A stretch of 64,000 nucleotides of DNA from Paenibacillus apiarius (GTDB taxonomy: Bacteria > Bacillota > Bacilli > Paenibacillales > Paenibacillaceae). The notes below the pieces were generated by a model. It saw nothing but the letters and a program-made list of their open reading frames with translations, searched no databases and had not been told where the DNA came from. This document shows positions 39,101 through 48,100 of this stretch, piece by piece. Position 1 is the stretch's first letter. Each line of letters opens with the position of its first letter. A program made the translations under genes and the position numbers. The DNA lies in NCBI RefSeq assembly GCF_017052585.1, contig NZ_JAFFHZ010000001.1:4836001-4900000 (forward strand), given 5' to 3'.

Positions 39101-42100
39101 AGCATGGGAAAATAGCGCCATCCTTGCATTCGAAGGTCTTAAATCCGTTTATAGATTTTGAACAGACTCCGTTCGTGGTTCAGCAGGAGCTCGGGGAATG
39201 GGTGCGGCCGGTTTCAGAGGAAAATGGAGTAACCATAGAATACCCGAGAAGAGCAGGGATATCTTCCTTTGGAGCGGGAGGCTCCAACGCCCATGTGGTG
39301 ATCGAAGAATATGTACCGCCAGAGAACAAGCAGCCAACGATACAATTAAAAAACGAACAGAACCCGGCGATTATTGTTTTGTCGGCTAAAAGCAAGGAAC
39401 AACTGAAAGAACAAGCGAGGCGCCTAAAGGAGGCTATCCGGGTAAATCAATACAGTGACACTGATTTGCCCGCGATTGCCTATACTCTCCAATTAGGGCG
39501 GGAAGCAATGGAACACCGGTTTGGATTGATAGTGGCAACCGTGAAGGAACTGGGGGAGAGACTGACTGATTTCACAGAAGGCCGGGAAGATATCGAAAAT
39601 AGCTATCAAGGGCAAATGAACCGCAATAACGAGAGTTTAGCAGTCTTGGCAAATGATGAAGATATGGTCAGAACCGTCGATGCATGGGCAACCAAAGGGA
39701 AATATGGAAAATTGCTGGGCCTGTGGGTGAAAGGGCTGAGTTTTAATTGGAATGAGTTATATAGCAATACGAAACCCGGCCGGATAAGCCTGCCGACCTA
39801 TCCATTTGCCCGGGAAAAGTACTGGGCACCGACCGAACAGACATTTGCCCCAAGGGAGCAGCGCGGTGTTATCCATCCGCTCGTGCATGAGAACACATCT
39901 GGACTTACCGGCCAGCGCTTTAGTTCCACGTTTGCAGGCGGAGAGGGTTTTTTGACCAACGAAGCAATAGAGGGGCCAAAACGATTACCAGAGGCAGCAC
40001 ATTTGGAGATGGCGCGTGCGGCAGTAGCCCTTTCGTTGGATGGCAGGGGCACAGGCATCCTGCTCAAGAATGTTATCTGGAATGAACCGGTTATCGTGAG
40101 TGGGAAGGGGAAGCAAGTCCATGTTGCCCTCTATCCAGGTAACCATGACGAGATTGACTGGGAGATCTACGAGGGCTCAGAGGATAAAGAAGGCGTCATC
40201 GTAAACAGTGAGGGCAAAGCGAAACGTCAATCGATTGTCCAAGCAGGGTCACTCGACATTAATGCTCTGCGGTCGCTTTGTTCCCATAAGATCAATATTC
40301 ATACTGAGGAAGATAAAGAAAACATCACTTCTCCACTCTCCGGTTTCATGGAGGAGGTGTGGGCAGCTGAAGCGGTACCTGTTGAAGGTGCCGGGCAGTT
40401 GTTGATTCAATTTAAACCGTCTGTTGCCAATAGGGCGGAAAGATATAAAGAAGCGGTGATACTTGACCCGGCTCTATTGGAAGCCTGTCTGCATGCAGTG
40501 AATCTATATATGGGTAACCGGTGGCCTGCAGGAAGAATACTGGGTATGAAGGAATTGGAGGTTGTCGTTGAAGCCGGGTCCATTGTATGGGCATTCATCC
40601 GTATTGAAGAGGAAAGCGAGACCGGTGCAGGGGTATGGAAGCTGAACATGGACCTATGTGATACAAGTGGGGATATCGTTAGCTGCATGAGAGAATTGCA
40701 ATACGGGCAGGCCAACCAAGTTCAAGAAGAGCATGAACATCGGGTAGCGATGGAGGATCTAACGGCTGCTGCGAGCCCGGCTGGAAAAGGCAGACGGTTG
40801 GAGATGAAAGGTTGGACGCTAGAGCAATGCGTGCTGTGGGAATTAAAAGATACGATCAATCTGATACTTAAAATTCCGCAGGAGAAGCTGGATGCAGATG
40901 AGAATCTAGAGAACTTTGGTTTCGACTCCATAAGCCTGGTGGAGTTTGCGGGTGTGTTAAGCGAGCGATATGATCTGGAAATCACGCCCGACCTCTTTTT
41001 TGGCTACCCAACGCTGGAGAGACTGAGTGAATATTTACTTACCCAATATCCTGAACAGATGACACAGTTCTATCAGGAAGAAGAGAAACTTGTACCTGCG
41101 GCAGGGAAGAAACAAGTTGTATCCAAGACAATGAGCAAGACCACAATCAGAAAAGGGAGGAAGCCTCATTCCGGCAGAAAAGGCATGAGTGAAAGCGAGG
41201 CCGAGCCGATTGCAATCATCGGGATGAGCGGCAGGTTCCCGGATGCGTGGAATGTGGAGGAGCTGTGGTCGATCCTGTTGGAAGGCAGGGAAGTAATCCA
41301 CAAGGCCCCTAAAGAGCGTGCTGAATGGTGGTTAGAGCACGGGCATTCGGAGAATGGAACAGACACCGGCAAGAGAATTGGGCTTGTTCCGGGAGTGGCC
41401 GAGTTTGACCCGCTCTTTTTCGAGATATCGCCGCGGGAAGCGGAGATGATGGACCCTAGACAAAGGCTGCTGCTGCAGGAATCATGGAAAGCGCTGGAGG
41501 ATGCGGGCTATGGGGCCAAACAGCTCGCTGGTGAAAAGATCGGGATGTTTGTGGGAGTCGAAGAGGGCGATTATCAGCTGCTGGTAGGCGATGAAGGTGG
41601 CGTTACATCTAATCATAATGCAATCCTGGCTGCAAGACTCTCCTATTTCCTGAATCTGGACGGACCGAATATGGCCATCAATACCGCCTGTTCTTCGGGA
41701 TTGGTAGCGGTGCACCAAGCCTGCTTAAGCCTACGGAATGGAGAATGTGATACAGCCATTGTGGCAGGGGCGAATCTCTTGCTTACTCCTGGCGGCTATT
41801 TGGCGATGGAGAAAGCAGGAATGCTGTCTCCAGACGGGAAGTGCCATGCCTTTGATAAGCGCGCAAACGGGATGGTGCCTGCGGAAGCCGTCGCTGTGGT
41901 GGTGTTAAAACGGCTCTCGCAAGCAGAAGCGGACCGGAATCAGGTATATGCAACGATCGTGGGAAGCGGAATCAACTATGATGGGAAGACCAACGGCATT
42001 ACGGCCCCGAGCGGCCGCTCCCAGACCAAGCTGTTGAAGGAAGTGTATGAGCGTTTCCATATCCGTCCGGAAGAGATCAGCCATATCGTCACCCATGGAA

Positions 42101-45100
42101 CCGGGACCAAGCTGGGAGACCCGGTCGAGATCAATGCGTTAGTGGACGCATTCAAGAATGAAATCAGCGGCAAGGGCTACTGTGCCTTAACCTCGACCAA
42201 GTCCAATCTGGGCCATTCCTTGGCGGCATCGGGCATCGTGAGCCTAATCAGTCTGGCGCTAGCCATGAGAAAGGAGACCATTCCCGCCAGCATTAACTGT
42301 GAACAGGTTAACGATTATATCCGCTGGGAGGATAGCCCGTTCTATATCAACCGGGAGCGTAAGGAATGGACCGATCAGGAAGGAAAGCGGAGACTGGGCG
42401 GAGTAAGCGCCTTTGGCATAAGCGGCACGAATGCGCATGTGGTGCTTCAAAGCCATGGTTCTGAAAGCAGCGACAGGAGACGCGTGGGCGAGCAAGAGGC
42501 TATGTCTTATTACTTGCTTGCCTTCTCCGCCAAGACCCCCGAATCACTGCAGAAGCGGATTGAGGATCTGGCGGTGATGCTGGAAGCGAAGCAGGAGATC
42601 GGAGCAGGGGAGCTATCCGCAATCAGTTGCACATTGTTGGAAGGCAGGCAGCATTTCAATCACCGGTGTGCGGTTGTCATTCAGGATCGCGAGGATGCCA
42701 TTCGGGTACTGAAGCAGTCCGGGGGCAAGGAGCGCTTGCCTAACCTGTTCCGTGGCCGAGTGACAAGGGACTTTACCACCCAGGCAGCCATTCGAAAATC
42801 TATGGAAGATTTGCTGAAACAGAGCCGTGCGGCGCTAAACGATCCAAATCACTATCAGGAGATCCTCTATGCGCTTGCTGAATTCTATTGCCAGGGCTAT
42901 GAAATGGATTGGAATGGTCTTTTTGGTGATACGCCACCTTGCCCAGTCAGCCTGCCGACCTATCCGTTTGCCCGGGAAAAGTACTGGGTGCCGACCGAAC
43001 AGACATTTGCGCAAAGGGACCAGCGCGGTGTTATCCATCTGCTCGTGCATGAGAACACATCTGGACTTACGGGCCAGCGCTTTAGTTCCACGTTTACAGG
43101 CGGGGAGGTTTTCTTGACCAACGAAGCAATAGAGGGGCAAAAACGATTGCCAGAGGCAGCACATTTGGAGATGGCGCGTGCGGCAGTAGCCCTCTCATTA
43201 GATGGCGAGGGCACAGGAATCATGCTCAAGGATGTCATCTGGAATGAACCGGTTATCACGAGTGAGAATGGGAATCACGTCCATATTGCCCTTTATCCAG
43301 GCAACCATGATGAGATTGACTGGGAGATATACGAGGGATCAGAGGACAAGGAAGGAGTTGTCGTAAACAGTGAGGGAAAAGCGAAACGTCTGTCCATTGT
43401 CCAAGCAAGGCCACTCGACATCCATACCCTGCGAGCGCGTTGTTCCCATCAGATAAACATTCATATGGAGGAAGATAAAGACAATTACCCACTCACCGCT
43501 TTCATTGAGGAGTCGTGGGCAGCTGAAGCGGCACCTGTTGAAGGTGCCGGGCAGTTGTTGATTCAATTTAAACCGTCTGTTGCCGCTAGGGCGGAAAGAT
43601 ATAAAGAAGCGGTGATACTTGACCCGGCTCTATTGGAAGCCTGTCTGCATGCAGTGAATCTATATATGGGTAACCGATGGCCTGCGGGAAGAATAGTGGG
43701 TATGAAGGAATTGGAGGTTGTCGTTGAAAGCGGGTCCATTGTATGGGCATTCATCCGTATTGAAGAGGAAGGCGAGACCGGTGCAGGCGTATGGAAGCTG
43801 AACATGGACCTGTGTGATACAAGTGGGGATATCGTTGGCTGCATTAGAGAATTGCAATACGGGCAGGCCAACCAAGTTGAAGAAGAGCATGAACATCGAG
43901 TAGCGATGGAGGATCTAACGGCTGCTGCGAGCCCGGCGGGAAAAGGTAGACGATTGGAGATGATAGGTTGGACGATAGAGCAATGCGTGCTGTGGGAATT
44001 AAAAGATATGATCAATCAAATACTTAAAGTTCCGCAGGAGAAGCTGGATGCAGATGAGAATCTAGAGAACTTTGGTTTTGACTCCATAAGCTTGGTGGAG
44101 TTTGCCGGTGTGTTAAGCGAGCGTTATGAGCTGGAAATCAAGCCTGATCTCTTCTTCAGCTATTCAACGCTGGAGAGACTGAGTGAATATTTGCTTACCC
44201 AATATCCTGAACAGATGACACAGTTCTATCAGGAAGAAGAAAAACTAGTTCATGCGGTAGCGAAGGAACTAGTTGTATCCAAGACAATGAGTAATAGTAC
44301 AGTCAGAAAAGGGAGGAAGCCTAATTTCGGCAGAAAAGGCAGGAGTGAAAGTGAGGCCGAGCCGATTGCGATCATCGGAATGAGCGGCAGGTTCCCGGAT
44401 GCGTGGAATGTGGAGGAGCTGTGGTCAATTCTGCTGGAAGGCAGGGATGTGGTTCGGGAGATCTCCCAGGAGCGAGCCCAGTGGTGGGAAGCATGCGGGT
44501 ATCCGCGGGATGGGGCTGGGAACAGCAAGAGAAGCGGATTTATCTCCGGAGTGGACGAGTTTGACCCGCTCTTTTTCGAGATATCACCGCGGGAAGCGGA
44601 GATGATGGACCCTAGACAGAGACTGCTGCTGCAGGAATCATGGAAAGCGCTGGAGGATGCGGGCTATGGGGCCAAACAGCTCGCCGGTGAAAAGATCGGG
44701 ATGTTTGTGGGAGTCGAAGAGGGCGATTATCAGCTGCTGGTAGGCGATGAAGGTGGCGTTACATCTAATCATAATGCAATCCTGGCTGCAAGACTCTCCT
44801 ATTTCCTGAATCTGGACGGACCGAATATGGCCATCAATACGTCCTGTTCATCCGGCTTGGTAGCTGTGCACCAAGCCTGCTTAAGTTTGCGGAATGGAGA
44901 ATGTGATACGGCCATTGTGGCAGGGGCTAATCTCCTGCTTACTCCTGGCGGCTATTTAGCGATGGAGAAAGCAGGAATGCTGTCTCCGGATGGAAAATGC
45001 CATGCCTTTGGCAAGCATGCCAACGGGATGGTGCCTGCGGAGGCCGTGGCCGTGGTGGTGTTAAAACGGCTCTCGCAAGCAGAAGCGGATCGGAATCCGG

Positions 45101-48100
45101 TGTATGCAACGATTGTGGGAAGCGGAATCAACTATGATGGGAAGACCAACGGCATTACAGCTCCGAGCGGCCGCTCCCAGACCAAGCTGTTGAAGGAAGT
45201 ATATGAGCGTTTCCATATCCGTCCGGAAGAGATTAGCCATATCGTCACCCATGGAACCGGGACCAAGCTGGGAGACCCGGTTGAGATCAATGCGTTAGCG
45301 GATGCATTCAAGGATTACACCACCGACAAGGGCTACTGTGCCTTAACCTCGACCAAGTCCAATCTGGGCCACTCCCTGGCGGCATCGGGAGTCGTGAGCC
45401 TAATCAGTCTGGCGCTAGCCATGAGAAAGGAGACCATCCCGGCGAGCCTCAACTGTGAGGAGGTTAACGATTATATCCGCTGGGAGGATAGCCCGTTCTA
45501 TATCAACCGGGAGCGGAAGGAATGGACCGATCAGGAAGGAAAGCGGAGACTGGGCGGAGTAAGCGCCTTTGGCATAAGCGGCACGAATGCGCATGTGGTG
45601 CTTCAAAGCCATGGTTCTGAAAGCAGCGACAGGAGACGCGTGGGCGAGCAAGAGGCTATGCCTTATTACTTGCTTGCCTTCTCCGCCAAGACCCCCGAAT
45701 CGCTGCAGAAGCGGATTGAGGATCTGGCGGTGATGCTGGAAGTGAAGCAGGATATCGGTGCAGGAGTGCTATCCGCAATCAGCTATACGCTGTTGGAAGG
45801 CAGGCAGCACTTTAACCACCGGTGTGCGGTTGTCATTCGCGATCGAGAGGATGCCATCCGGGTGCTGAAGCAGGCAGGGGGCAAGGAGCGGTTGCCCAAC
45901 CTGTTCCAGGGCTTGGTGGTGAAGAATTTTACCGGTCAGACAGCCATTCAGAAGTATGCGGAAGATCTGTTGACACAAAGCAGGACGCTGCTAAGCGCTC
46001 CGGATAAATATCAGGAGATCCTATATGCGCTGGCTGAGCTGTATTGCCAGGGGTATGAAATGGCCTGGAATGGCTTTTTTGGTGACACGGCACCTGGCCT
46101 AATCAGCCTGCCGACCTATCCGTTCGCCCGGGAAACATACTGGGCACCGTCAAACATGGAACAGCGATTCACGCAAAGGGGCCAGCGCGGTGTTATTCAT
46201 CCGCTCGTGCATGAGAACATATCTGGACTTACGGGCCAGCGCTTTAGTTCCACGTTTACAGGCGGAGAGGGCTTCTTGACCAACGAAGCAATAGAGGGGC
46301 CAAAACGATTGCCAGAGGCAGCACATTTGGAGATGGCGCGTGCGGCAGTAGCCCTCTCATTAGATGGCGAGGGCACAGGAATCATGCTCAAGGATGTCAT
46401 CTGGAATGAACCGGTTATCACGAGTGAGAATGGGAATCACGTCCATATTGCCCTTTATCCAGGCAACCATGATGAGATTGACTGGGAGATATACGAGGGA
46501 TCAGAGGACAAGGAAGGAGTTGTCGTAAACAGTGAGGGAAAAGCGAAACGTCTGTCCATTGTCCAAGCAAGGCCACTCGACATCCATACCCTGCGAGCGC
46601 GTTGTTCCCATCAGATAAACATTCATATGGAGGAAGATAAAGACAATTACCCACTCACCGCTTTCATTGAGGAGTCGTGGGCAGCTGAAGCGGCACCTGT
46701 TGAAGGTGCCGGGCAGTTGTTGATTCAATTTAAACCGTCTGTTGCCGCTAGGGCGGAAAGATATAAAGAAGCGGTGATACTTGACCCGGCTCTATTGGAA
46801 GCCTGTCTGCATGCAGTGAATCTATATATGGGTAACCGATGGCCTGCGGGAAGAATAGTGGGTATGAAGGAATTGGAGGTTGTCGTTGAAAGCGGGTCCA
46901 TTGTATGGGCATTCATCCGTATTGAAGAGGAAGGCGAGACCGGTGCAGGGGTATGGAAGCTGAACATGGACCTGTGTGATACAAGTGGGGAAATAGTTGG
47001 ATGCATGAGAGAATTGCAATACGGGCAGGCCAACCAAGTTCAAGAAGAGCATGAGCATCGCTCCGTGATGAAGCAGCTAATGTCTGCTGCGAGCCCGGCT
47101 GGAAAAGGCAGACGGTCGGAGATGAAAGGTTGGACGCTAGAGCAATGCGTGCTGTGGGAATTAAAAGATACGATCAATCTGATACTTAAAATTCCGCAGG
47201 AGAAGCTGGATGCAGATGAGAATCTAGAGAACTTTGGTTTTGACTCCATAAGCTTGGTGGAGCTTGCGGGCGTGTTAAGCGAGCGTTATGAGTTGGAAAT
47301 CAAGCCTGATCTCTTTTTCAGTTATCCAACGCTAGAGAGATTGAGTGAATATTTACTTACCATATATCCTGAACAAATGAAACAGTTTTATCAGGAGGAA
47401 GAGGAGCATGTTCCTGCGGTATTCAAGGAAATCGCAGTATCGCAGGAAATTAGTGATCGTACCGTCAAGGGCAGGGGGACCAAGGCAAGGGAGGCAAGGC
47501 GGCCTCGGTCCGGCAGAAAAGGCTGGAGTGACAACGAGGCCGAGCCGATTGCAATCATCGGGATGAGCGGCAGGTTCCCGGATGCGTGGAATGTGGAGGA
47601 GCTGTGGTCGATCCTGTTGGAAGGCAGGGAAGTAATCCGCAAGGCCCCTAAAGAGCGTGCTGAATGGTGGGAAGAGCATGGGCATGCGGAGAATGGAGCT
47701 GAAACCGGCAAGAGAATTGGGCTTGTTCCGGGAGTGGCCGAGTTTGACCCGCTCTTTTTCGAGATATCGCCGCGGGAAGCGGAGATGATGGACCCTAGAC
47801 AGAGGCTGCTGCTGCAGGAATCATGGAAAGCGCTGGAGGATGCGGGCTATGGGGCCAAACAGCTCGCCGGTGAAAAGATCGGAATGTTTGTGGGAGTCGA
47901 AGAGGGCGATTATCAGCTGCTGGTAGGCGATGAAGGTGGCGTTACATCTAATCATAATGCAATCCTGGCTGCAAGACTCTCCTATTTCCTGAATCTGGAC
48001 GGACCGAATATGGCCATCAATACGTCCTGTTCATCCGGCTTGGTAGCTGTGCACCAAGCCTGCTTAAGCCTGCGGAATGGAGAATGTGATACGGCCATTG

